Assembly (NCBI RefSeq): GCF_003122085.1
Contig: NZ_QEXV01000007.1
Coordinates: forward strand, 88,054 to 152,053
Direction of reading: 5' to 3'
Source of the DNA: Marinicauda salina
GTDB taxonomy: Bacteria; Pseudomonadota; Alphaproteobacteria; Caulobacterales; Maricaulaceae
DNA: 64,000 nt
This document shows, in pieces, positions 8,372-16,357 of the stretch; the first letter of the stretch is position 1; every line of letters starts with the position of its first letter. The translations under genes were made by a program, and so were the position numbers. Under the pieces are notes generated by a model. The model worked only from the letters and a program-made list of their open reading frames with translations. It was not told the origin of the DNA and searched no databases.

Positions 8372-9606
8372 CCGCGTCTCCTGATCAGCTTGTGTCTGCG
8401 GCGGCGGGGCCGGAAGGCCACGACGCGGCCGGTCTCGGCCGGCGTCCGCGCCGCGGCGTCGTCATAAAGCGAGGTCCAGGGAAAGTCGGAGACGGTCACC
8501 GTCTCGACATCGCCGAACCCGTTGAACCGGGTCGCCATCGCCGTGCCGTAGGCGCCGAGCATGCCGAACTCGATGACGTCGCCTTCCTTGAGATCGGCCG
8601 GCAGCAGGTGGGCGCCCGGCATGGAATCGATGGAGTCGCAGGTCGGCCCGTAGAGCCGGAACTCGGCCAGCTCCGCGCCCGGCGCGCCCGAGGCGCGGTG
8701 GACCCGCATGGGGTAGCTCCAGCGCGCGTGGACGAGATCGAACAGGCAGCCGTATGCGCCGTCATTGAGATGCACCGCGTCGGCCTTCACCAGCTCGACG
8801 CGGGCGAGCACCGAGGCGGCCTCGGCGATCAGCGCCCGCCCGGGTTCGCACCACAGGTCGGCGTTCTCCAGCACCATCATCTCGTTGAAGGCGCTCTCGA
8901 TCGCGTCGATGTAGTCGCGCAGGGGCGGCGGGGTCAGGCCGGGATAGACCGACGGGAAGCCGCCGCCGACATCGACGATGTCGACGGTCACGCCCGCCTT
9001 CGCGATCAGGCGCGAGCACTCCATCATCGCCGCGCGATAGGCGCTCGGCGTCATGCACTGGCTGCCGACATGGAAGCTCACGCCCAGCTCGGCGGCGTGG
9101 GCGCGCGCCGCGCGGATGAGGTCGGGCGCCTCGAACTCGGTCGCGCCGAACTTGCCCGCCAGCGGCAGGCTGGCGCCGTCGTTCGAGACCGCCAGCCGCA
9201 CGATCAGGGTGAGATCGTCGGCGTGGCCCGTCTCCTCGAGGATTTTGGCGAGCTCGGCTTCGCAGTCGAGCGCGAAGATGCGCACGCCGTGATCATGGTA
9301 GGCGGTGCGGATCGCCTTCCGGCTCTTCACCGGATGCATGAACGCCATCACGGCGTCGGGGCAGCGCGCCGCAATCATCTCGATTTCCGGCGTCGAGGCC
9401 ACGTCGAACCAGCGCACGCCGGCGGCGTAGAGGCCGTCGACGACCCACGACGACGGGTTCGCCTTCACCGCGTAGAGGACTTCGCCGGGAAAGTTTTCGA
9501 GGAACCAGTCGGCTGCGACCTTCAGCCGGTCCGGGCGCGCGCAGGCGACCGGGCCTTCGACAGGCCGATTGCGGACCAGGTCCAGGGGCGTATGGTCTTG
9601 AGACAA
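8368..9606 (-). CDS. Ornithine/lysine decarboxylase, alanine racemase-fold PLP enzyme
   Basis: 412 residues if it starts at the TTG at 9606, which has an AGGGGG site 9 bases upstream; the open frame to 9783 is arginine-rich and unlike the family. Lys48 in YAVKANP is the PLP-binding lysine. VDVGGGFPS, EPGRALIAEA and the GPTCDSID motif (catalytic cysteine and substrate aspartate) are all present, as in eukaryotic-type ornithine decarboxylases. It would make putrescine (or cadaverine) in the cytoplasm. It is the first gene of a two-gene unit with the DHS-like gene, which would consume the product. Lysine or dual specificity cannot be excluded. Confidence 0.88.
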   Translation of the reverse strand: MSQDHTPLDLVRNRPVEGPVACARPDRLKVAADWFLENFPGEVLYAVKANPSSWVVDGLYAAGVRWFDVASTPEIEMIAARCPDAVMAFMHPVKSRKAIRTAYHDHGVRIFALDCEAELAKILEETGHADDLTLIVRLAVSNDGASLPLAGKFGATEFEAPDLIRAARAHAAELGVSFHVGSQCMTPSAYRAAMMECSRLIAKAGVTVDIVDVGGGFPSVYPGLTPPPLRDYIDAIESAFNEMMVLENADLWCEPGRALIAEAASVLARVELVKADAVHLNDGAYGCLFDLVHARWSYPMRVHRASGAPGAELAEFRLYGPTCDSIDSMPGAHLLPADLKEGDVIEFGMLGAYGTAMATRFNGFGDVETVTVSDFPWTSLYDDAAARTPAETGRVVAFRPRRRRHKLIRRRG

Positions 9607-9960
9607 CTCACGCGACCCCCTGCTTGCAGTTAACCCAATCCGGCATCGTCGCCTCCGCCGGGACGGGCGCGTGTAAGGCTTGCGAAGGACCATGTAAAGC
9701 GGAATTTCGCAGCCGGGTTTCGTCGGTAGGAAACGCGCCAGGCGCGCCTTCCGCTCCATCGCTTGCGCCGCCGCGCAGCGCATTGGAATCGATGGGCTAT
9801 CCGGCGCGCATCGCGATACGGAGTCGCGGCGTCATGGGGCGGACATGGTAATGTCACAAATGTTTGGCGGGGCCGTCATCAAAGTGTCTTGGACGACGCC
9901 TATCCCGCCGCCGTCTAACGGCGACCCGGTTGCGGGTTCGCCCAGCAAGAGGACGGGGAC
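9607..9960. other. Divergent intergenic region between the decarboxylase and the porin
   Basis: 354 bases without a convincing gene. It must hold the promoters of both divergent genes. The right part carries the candidate Pho box (9873-9890). The open frames here are arginine-rich and do not look coded. No repeat of the families seen elsewhere is present. Confidence 0.6.
9873..9890 (+). promoter_or_regulatory. Candidate Pho box upstream of the phosphate porin gene
   Basis: CCGTCAT-CAAA-GTGTCTT fits the PhoB pattern of two 7-base CTGTCAT-like repeats with a 4-base spacer (6 and 4-5 of 7 matches). In the same 11-base register a further ATGTCAC lies at 9851-9857. It is 70 bases before the porin ATG, a suitable place for an activator. 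Confidence 0.55.
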
Positions 9961-11112
9961 ATGAAATCGCTTCTGGTTGGCGCGGCGCTGACCGCAGTTC
10001 TTTCAGGCGGCGCGTTCGCGCAGGCGCCCGTCTTCAACGGCGCGCCGGAATGGGTGGATCCCGAAACGGGCAATTCCTTCAAGCTGCGCGGACGGCTGTT
10101 TCTCGACGCCGCCGCCGTGGAGGTCGATCTCGACGCGCGCGATGAGAGCTACACCGACACGGAGATCCGGACCGGACGCCTCGGCGTCGAGGGCGAATGG
10201 TACGGGTTCGGCTACAAGGCCGAGTGGGACTTCGCCGGCGACGAGGTGACCGCGAAGGACGTCTACATCTCCCGCGAGATCGGCGCGTTCGACGTGTGGA
10301 TCGGCAACCAGAAGACTCCGAACTCGCTCGAGGAGCAGACGTCCTCGCGCTACACGACCTTCATGGAGCGCGGCCAGGCGACCGACGCCTTCCGCCTCGA
10401 CCGCCGCATCGGCGTGACCGTCGGAACCGGCGGCGATCGCTATTCTTTCCGAGGGGGCGTGTTCGGCGGCGATGTGTCCGAAGACGCCGACGGCGCGAGC
10501 GAATCGCACGCGCTGGCGGCGCGCTTCACCGCCGCGCCGATCAACACCGACGCCGCCGTACTCCATCTCGGCGCCAGCACGCGCTACTATTCGCGCGAGG
10601 ACACCGGGCCCGCCATCCGGATCCGCTCGCGTCCCAACGTCCATCTCGCCCAGCGCCTGGTCGCGGCCAGCACGGCGGCCGAGGAGTCGACGCTCTACGG
10701 GCTCGAGGCCGCCTGGATCTCCGGGCCGTTCCACGCCCACGCCGAGTACATGACCGAGGACGTCGATGGCGTCGCCGAGGATTTCGAAGGCTATTTCGTC
10801 AATCTCGGCTGGTTCATCACCGGCGAACAGCGCGCCTACCGCGCCTCGTCGGGGACGTTCCGGCGCACCTCGCCCAACGCTCCGCTCAGCATGCAGGGCC
10901 TCGGCGCCTGGGAAGTGGCCGGCCGCTACGACGTGCTCGATGCGGGAAGCGGCGGCGAGATGACGACCTACACGCTCGGGCTGAACTGGTACCCGGAGAG
11001 CCACGTGCGCTTCATGCTCAACGCCGTCGTCGCCGAGGTCGACGGGTCCGGCGCGGCGTTCGGCGAGGGCGACTTCGCGGCGTTTCAGGCCCGCGCCCAG
11101 ATCGACTGGTGA
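9961..11112 (+). CDS. OprO/OprP-type phosphate-selective porin
   Basis: 383 residues with a signal peptide (MKSLLVGAALTAVLSGGAFAQ). The mature protein looks like a 16-stranded porin: alternating strands, an N-terminal FKLRGRLFLDAAAVEVD segment, RTGRLGVEGEWYGFGYKAEWDF and DVWIGNQKTPNSLEEQTSSRYTTFMERG, the latter being the best-preserved block of the phosphate-selective porin O/P family, and a closing aromatic residue (RAQIDW). It would form an outer-membrane channel for phosphate or polyphosphate. It lies 95 bases before a PstS gene, and both have Pho-box-like sites, so control by phosphate starvation is likely. Confidence 0.85.
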   Translation: MKSLLVGAALTAVLSGGAFAQAPVFNGAPEWVDPETGNSFKLRGRLFLDAAAVEVDLDARDESYTDTEIRTGRLGVEGEWYGFGYKAEWDFAGDEVTAKDVYISREIGAFDVWIGNQKTPNSLEEQTSSRYTTFMERGQATDAFRLDRRIGVTVGTGGDRYSFRGGVFGGDVSEDADGASESHALAARFTAAPINTDAAVLHLGASTRYYSREDTGPAIRIRSRPNVHLAQRLVAASTAAEESTLYGLEAAWISGPFHAHAEYMTEDVDGVAEDFEGYFVNLGWFITGEQRAYRASSGTFRRTSPNAPLSMQGLGAWEVAGRYDVLDAGSGGEMTTYTLGLNWYPESHVRFMLNAVVAEVDGSGAAFGEGDFAAFQARAQIDW

Positions 11113-11121
11113 GGCGGGCGG

Positions 11122-11139
11122 CTGTCACACGGCCGTCGC
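11122..11139 (+). promoter_or_regulatory. Candidate Pho box upstream of pstS
   Basis: CTGTCAC-ACGG-CCGTCGC: the first half is a 6/7 match to CTGTCAT (and fully fits CTGTCAY), the second half a 4/7 match, with the canonical 4-base spacer. It lies between the porin stop and the pstS start (68 bases before the ATG), suggesting that pstS also has its own phosphate-controlled promoter. Confidence 0.5.
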
Positions 11140-11207
11140 AAATATCGGATAGTGCCGCGAGCACGCGACGGGGCTCCCGCCCCGGACAGACAGGAAGGGA
11201 CTGCGCC

Positions 11208-12440
11208 ATGAAATCCTTGCTCAAGATGACCGCCGCCTGCGCGGCCTTCGCGCTGGCCGCCTGCGGCGATAGCGGCGAAGAGATCGAGCTGAGCGACGCG
11301 CCGACCTCCGGCGCCGGCGAGCAAGCCGCCGCGCCGTCCGAGGCCTCCGGTTCGACGGCCGCCGGGACGGGCGGCGCCCGCCAGGGCATCCGCATCGTCG
11401 GCTCCTCGACCGTCTTCCCCTTCACCACGGCGGTGGCCGAGAGCTTCGGCGCCAAGACCGATTTCCCGACCCCGGTCGTCGAGTCGACCGGCACCGGCGG
11501 CGGCATGGCGCTGTTCTGCTCGGGCGTCGGGCTCGAGTATCCGGACCTCACCGGCGCCTCGCGTCCGATGAAGGCCAGCGAGTACGCGCTCTGCCAGGAG
11601 AACGGCGTCACCGCGATCACCGAAATCATGATCGGCTTCGACGGCATCGTGATCGGCAATTCCGTCGAGGCGCCGGCGATGGATATCGACAAGGCCGAGC
11701 TGTGGCTGGCGCTCGCCGCGCAGGTGCCAACCCCGGTCGACGCCGACGGCCAGCCCCTGTTCGACGCCGAGGGCGCGCCGGTCGACGGCGCCAGCTTCGC
11801 CGACGTGGCGGGCTATTCCTGCGAGACCTTCATCGACAATCCGCACCAGCGCTGGTCGGACGTCGATCCGGACCTGTCGAACGCGCGCATCGAGGTGTTC
11901 GGCCCGCCGCCGACCTCGGGCACGCGCGACGCCTTCGTCGAGCTCGCCATGGAGCAGGGCGCCGAAGATATCCAATGCATCGCCGCACTCGCCGACAGCG
12001 ACCCCGATATGTTCGACCGGGTCGCGGCGCGCCTGCGCGAGGACGGCGCCTGGGTCGATTCCGGCGAGAACGACAACGCCATCGTCCAGACGCTGGCCAA
12101 CACCCCGTCGTCCTTCGGCGTGTTCGGCTATTCCTTCCTGGAGCAGAACGGCGACCGCATCCACGCCTCGACGATCAACGGCGTCGAGCCGACCTACGAC
12201 AACATCGCCGAGGGCGTGTACCCGGTCTCGCGCTCGCTCTTCGTCTACGTGAAGAACCAGCATGTCGGCGTCGCGCCCGGCATCGAGGCCTTCATCGCCG
12301 AGCTGACGAGCGACGAAGCCTGGGGACCGTTCGGCTATCTCGCCGAACGCGGCCTGATCGCGCTGCCGGAGGCGCGCCGCGCCGAGGTGCGCGAGGCCGC
12401 GCGTTCGCTCGAGGCGATGGACGGCGTCAGCGAGGAATAG
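11208..12440 (+). CDS. pstS: Phosphate-binding lipoprotein, PstS family
   Basis: 410 residues starting at the ATG at 11208, served by AGGAAGGGA 7 bases upstream. The N-terminus ends in a lipobox (FALAAC), so the mature protein is probably a lipoprotein, followed by a low-complexity A/S/G/E linker to about residue 55. IRIVGSSTVFPFT and VESTGTGGGMALFCSG are the phosphate-loop motifs of PstS, and PPPTSGTRDAFVE is the third binding segment. It captures periplasmic phosphate. No pstC/A/B genes follow, so its transporter must be encoded elsewhere, or it may act with the adjacent porin. The length is on the long side for PstS because of the linker and an internal insertion. Confidence 0.85.
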   Translation: MKSLLKMTAACAAFALAACGDSGEEIELSDAPTSGAGEQAAAPSEASGSTAAGTGGARQGIRIVGSSTVFPFTTAVAESFGAKTDFPTPVVESTGTGGGMALFCSGVGLEYPDLTGASRPMKASEYALCQENGVTAITEIMIGFDGIVIGNSVEAPAMDIDKAELWLALAAQVPTPVDADGQPLFDAEGAPVDGASFADVAGYSCETFIDNPHQRWSDVDPDLSNARIEVFGPPPTSGTRDAFVELAMEQGAEDIQCIAALADSDPDMFDRVAARLREDGAWVDSGENDNAIVQTLANTPSSFGVFGYSFLEQNGDRIHASTINGVEPTYDNIAEGVYPVSRSLFVYVKNQHVGVAPGIEAFIAELTSDEAWGPFGYLAERGLIALPEARRAEVREAARSLEAMDGVSEE

Positions 12441-12461
12441 GGCCGCGACGAACCGGGGCGG

Positions 12462-15017
12462 TCAGTCGACGACGACGGCGTCGTAGCCGAATCGAAGCTG
12501 TCCGCCCCGGACCACGTTCGGCGCCCTCAGCTCGCCCTCGATGCTGACGGGGCCGGTGCGGGAGTCCTCGTCGACGTCGTTCCCGGTGACGCGTCCGGCG
12601 TCGTCATAGTTGAAGGCGTACTCGGTCTCCCGACGGGTTCCCTCGCCCGAAAGCGAGAAGCGTCCGCGGATCTCCGCGCCGGTGATTTCCTCGATCGTCA
12701 CGGTTCCCGCAAGACTGCCGTAGAGTTCGACGGTGCGCCCCTCGAAGGCGGTGTCGCGATAGCGGCAATCCCGCCGCTCGGCGAGCTCGCCGGTCGGCCG
12801 GTTGTTCAGCATGCCGCTGACGCCCATCGCCTGCTGTCGCATGGCTTCGCAGGCGGCGCGCTCGCGCTCCTGCTCGCGGGCTTCCTCCGGCGTGTCGGCC
12901 GGCGGATAGGGAACCGGCGCGAACTCGCCCTCCCAGCGGGTGTAGAAGCCCGCCGGCGTCGGGACCTTGCCGTCGATCATGTCGGAGCCGCCGCCGTCGG
13001 GCGCGATCGCCACGGCCTCGTAGGTCTCGCCCTCGCGGATCGAATCCGGCGAGGCGTCGGGCAGGTGGATCACGAAGTGCGCCGCGGCGTTCGTCCGCCA
13101 GCCGCCGACGCCGCCGTGGCGCACGTGGCGCGGATCGCCCGCCAGCGATCCCACGTGCCAGACATAGGCGTTGGGCGTGTGAACCGGCAGGACGACGCTC
13201 TTCTGTTCGCCGGCGGCCTCGCCGGAGAAGGCGTCCTGCATGCGCTGGGCCTGGGCGGCGGCGGCCTGCAGCTGGCCCGGCGAAAGCTCGCCGCCCTCCG
13301 TCATCTCGAGAAGCTGCTCGGCCTGGGCCATCGTCTCGTCCAGCCGGTCGTCGACCTCGTCCTGCGATGCGTCGCCGGCGAGGCTCCGGCCCATCAGCGA
13401 CGTCGCCGAGACGTGCCCGCTGCAGCCGACGCCGGCGTCGTTGACCAGGCTCTGGATCGACAGCCGGCCGGCGCCGGGCAGGCGCCGCTCGCTGACCTCC
13501 TGGGCGAAGCGCGCGACGTCGTCGGGCATGTTCGGATCGTCAAAGGTGCGGCCGGCTTCCGGCGGCCCCCAGAGCACGCGCTCCTCGTTGACCACGCCGG
13601 CCATCGCGGCCTCGCCGCAGGGATCGAGCGGGCGCAGCGCGAACTCGATGTCGAATTCGCGCAGCTCGGAGGCGGGAACGTCCTCGGCGACGTTGGCGAC
13701 GCGCACCAGGAACTCGCGGGCCTCGGCTCCGCCGGTGACCGGTTCGCGGAAGACGTTGCGCCGGCCCGAGGCGGGATCGGCCTTGTCGAAGCGCTGCGCG
13801 TCGACGACGAGATGCAGATCGGGGCGGTCGTCGTCGGCGAAGCCGATGCGCAGCCCGGCGAGTTCGCCATCGGGAATGGCGACGCTGACCCGGTAGGCGG
13901 CCGCGGCGAGCGGCTCGACGGCCTGGATCTCGCGGGTTTCCTCGTCCTCCGGATAAGCGAGCTCGACGTCCTGAACGGTCTGGAAGAAATCGGCCTCGGT
14001 CAGGCGCTCGGCGACGAAGGCGGGATAGAGGTCGTAGAGCCCGTCCTCGTTCCACTGCCGCAGCGCGGCGTCGACGCCGTCGAGCCCGTTGTTCGCCGAC
14101 AGGTCCTGGCGGAGGACGCGATCGAGATAGGCGACGCGGTCGCGCGCGCCGAGCGCCTCGCCGAGAAAGTCCCAGAACAGCCAGGAGCCGTACTCCCAGT
14201 TGTGGTGCGGTGCGCCGCCGGGCGGGGCGTAGGGAATGTGCAGCGAACGGTCGTAGATCCGCCGCTCCGGCGACGTCTCGGTGATCACGCCCCATTTCTC
14301 CGCCGCGACGAGCTGGACGTGCCGGGCGCTGCCCTCGGTGAACCAGTCAAGCGCGTCGGCGTCATCCATGCCGTCATAGGCGAACTGGACGGCGTGAAAG
14401 AGCTCGTGCGTGGGCGAGTAGGCGAAGCGCACCTCGCCGGGCTGCGCGTCCTCGCCCGGCCGGCTGAACCGGCCGAGCCGATGGCCCAGCTTCAGATAAC
14501 CCTCGTTGTAGTAGTACGTGCCGTGGGCGCCGACGAGCGCGCCGATCTCGGCGCAGTACTGCGTCTCGCAAATCGCCTGGTCGCCCGGGAACAGGGCGGC
14601 GTCGCCGCGTGCGGCGGGGAAGGCCGAGATCGCCGGACCGCTCAGGCCCAGATCGCTCAGCCATTCGCTGGTGCGCTCGAGCTGCGCCTCGATGCGGGCG
14701 GGCAGCCCGTTCGGCGCGTCGGGATCGCCGCACATCTCCCGGGCCTGCGCGGCGAGCGCGTCGACCCAGGCGTTGGTCTCCGCGACGAAGGCCTCGCGGC
14801 TCGGATAGGCCGACGCCGTCTCGGGATTCGCCGCGCGCAATTCCGCCGCCCGGGCGTTCCGGCCGGCCGCGTCGGCGGCGGCGAGGTCCTGCAATTCGGC
14901 CGAGCAGGTCACCGCCCACTCCGCGCCGGTCCAGGGCAGCTGCGCCTCGGCGGCCGAAAGGCTCGCGCAGGCGGCGGCGCCGGCGATCGCGCTCGTCTTC
15001 AGTCGGGAGAAATGCAT
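12462..15017 (-). CDS. Large secreted gluzincin-like metalloprotease candidate
   Basis: 851 residues from the ATG at 15017; a GTG at 15044 would add nine residues, and neither has a strong ribosome-binding site. A signal peptide is visible (MHFSRLKTSAIAGAAACA...AEA). Residues 204-208 read HELFH, a HExxH zinc motif, and Glu228 lies in WFTEGSARH, at the spacing of the third ligand in gluzincin peptidases. This suggests a zinc protease acting outside the cytoplasm. The remaining 600 residues are acidic and beta-rich, with several cysteines, and I do not recognise a named family. It converges on pstS (21 bases between stops). Confidence 0.65.
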   Translation of the reverse strand: MHFSRLKTSAIAGAAACASLSAAEAQLPWTGAEWAVTCSAELQDLAAADAAGRNARAAELRAANPETASAYPSREAFVAETNAWVDALAAQAREMCGDPDAPNGLPARIEAQLERTSEWLSDLGLSGPAISAFPAARGDAALFPGDQAICETQYCAEIGALVGAHGTYYYNEGYLKLGHRLGRFSRPGEDAQPGEVRFAYSPTHELFHAVQFAYDGMDDADALDWFTEGSARHVQLVAAEKWGVITETSPERRIYDRSLHIPYAPPGGAPHHNWEYGSWLFWDFLGEALGARDRVAYLDRVLRQDLSANNGLDGVDAALRQWNEDGLYDLYPAFVAERLTEADFFQTVQDVELAYPEDEETREIQAVEPLAAAAYRVSVAIPDGELAGLRIGFADDDRPDLHLVVDAQRFDKADPASGRRNVFREPVTGGAEAREFLVRVANVAEDVPASELREFDIEFALRPLDPCGEAAMAGVVNEERVLWGPPEAGRTFDDPNMPDDVARFAQEVSERRLPGAGRLSIQSLVNDAGVGCSGHVSATSLMGRSLAGDASQDEVDDRLDETMAQAEQLLEMTEGGELSPGQLQAAAAQAQRMQDAFSGEAAGEQKSVVLPVHTPNAYVWHVGSLAGDPRHVRHGGVGGWRTNAAAHFVIHLPDASPDSIREGETYEAVAIAPDGGGSDMIDGKVPTPAGFYTRWEGEFAPVPYPPADTPEEAREQERERAACEAMRQQAMGVSGMLNNRPTGELAERRDCRYRDTAFEGRTVELYGSLAGTVTIEEITGAEIRGRFSLSGEGTRRETEYAFNYDDAGRVTGNDVDEDSRTGPVSIEGELRAPNVVRGGQLRFGYDAVVVD

Positions 15018-15096
15018 GGGGCGTCCGGTGATCTGCTGGCTCACGGACGTCCCAGCCTAATGACGCGGCCTCGCCCGCGTCCAGCGCGCCGCCGGC

Positions 15097-16188
15097 TCAG
15101 CCGGGCCGGCCGAGCCGCCTTATGCGCCGCCAGAAGCGGCGGCGCTCCGGGCGCGGCTGAGGCTTGAGATTGCGCACGAACTCCTCCGCGCAGGCCCGCC
15201 AGGAATAGCCCTCGGCGTAGCGCCGGCACTGTTCGCGATCGCAATTGAGCGCCTCGCGGCAGGCGACGGCGAGATCGGGATCGACCGCGCCCGCCCCGCT
15301 GCCCGGGATGATATCCTTGGGCCCGGGGGCGGGGTAGGCCGCGACCGGCGTGCCCGCGGCCATCGACTCCAGGATCACCAGCCCGAACGTGTCGGTGAAG
15401 CTGGGGAAGACCGTCAGATCGGCGTCGGCGAAGTGCTGCGCCAGCTCGTCGCCCGACTTCGAGCCGGTGAACACGGCGTCGGGATACTTCGCCTTGAGCT
15501 CCTCGAGCTGCGGGCCGGGGCCGACAACGACCTTGGTGCCCGGCAGGTCGGTCTTCAGGAAGGCCTCGATGTTCTTCTCGACCGCCACCCGGCCGACATA
15601 GGCGATCACGGGGCGTTCGAGATCCTTGTAGACGCCGCCGTCCTCGCTGCGCTTGGAGGGATGGAAGAGCTCGGTGTCCACGCCGCGCGCCCAGGGCGTG
15701 ATGTTGTTGAAGCCGCGCTTGGTGAGCTCGTCGCGCATCGACTGGGTCGCCACCATCAGCCGGTTGCCCGAATTGTGGAAGCGCCGCATGAACCAGTAGC
15801 CCGCGCGGATCGGGATGAACGGGAAGCGCGCGTTGACGTACTCGGGAAACTTCGTGTGGTAGCTGGTCGTGAAGGGCAGCTTCCAGTTCAGGCAGATCTT
15901 GCGCGCCGCGTCGCCCAGCGTGCCTTCGGTGGCGATATGGATCGCCTCGGGTTCGAAAGCCTTGAAGCGGGCCTCGATCTCCTTCTTCGCCCCGATCGCC
16001 ATCTTGATCTCGGGATAGGTCGGCATCGGAAACGTGCGGAAGCCCAGCCCGGGATGGATCACCTCGACCTCGTGACCCATGGCCCGGCATTCCTCGACGG
16101 TGCGCGACAGCGTGCGCACGACGCCGTTCACCTGGGGCTCCCAGGCGTCGGTCACCAGCATGATGCGCAGCGGCGCGCCGTCCTCCAT
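15097..16188 (-). CDS. Glycosyltransferase family 4 protein
   Basis: 363 residues with two Rossmann-like halves. The N-terminal IMLVTDAWEPQVNGVVRTL is the acceptor-domain start typical of the MgtA/PimB-like GT4 group that glycosylates diacylglycerol or phosphatidylinositol. YVGRVAVEKNIEAFL opens the donor domain, and PSFTDTFGLVILESMAAGTPV carries the E-x7-E motif. The C-terminus is strongly basic (RPERRRFWRRIRRLGR), as in membrane-bound glycolipid transferases. The likely role is glycolipid synthesis at the inner membrane; the sugar is unknown. It is divergent from putA with 169 bases between. Confidence 0.82.
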   Translation of the reverse strand: MEDGAPLRIMLVTDAWEPQVNGVVRTLSRTVEECRAMGHEVEVIHPGLGFRTFPMPTYPEIKMAIGAKKEIEARFKAFEPEAIHIATEGTLGDAARKICLNWKLPFTTSYHTKFPEYVNARFPFIPIRAGYWFMRRFHNSGNRLMVATQSMRDELTKRGFNNITPWARGVDTELFHPSKRSEDGGVYKDLERPVIAYVGRVAVEKNIEAFLKTDLPGTKVVVGPGPQLEELKAKYPDAVFTGSKSGDELAQHFADADLTVFPSFTDTFGLVILESMAAGTPVAAYPAPGPKDIIPGSGAGAVDPDLAVACREALNCDREQCRRYAEGYSWRACAEEFVRNLKPQPRPERRRFWRRIRRLGRPG

Positions 16189-16357
16189 GCGATATGCTCC
16201 CGTGGGTTCGTTCGATCGCGGGCGTCTTTAGCGTGTTTTGGCGCGGAGTCGAAGGGAGGCGCGCGGCATCGTCGCGCACAACGCTTGCGCGGGCGCGCAT
16301 ACGCGCTCATTTTCGGCTCGACTCACGCCCGCGCGGCGTTCCTTGAAGGTGCATTCC

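Noticed and set aside
13065..15167. 700-residue plus-strand open frame opposite the metalloprotease-like gene
   Set aside because: Rich in arginine, glycine and histidine with no start site or motif, while the opposite strand has a signal peptide and a zinc-site motif.
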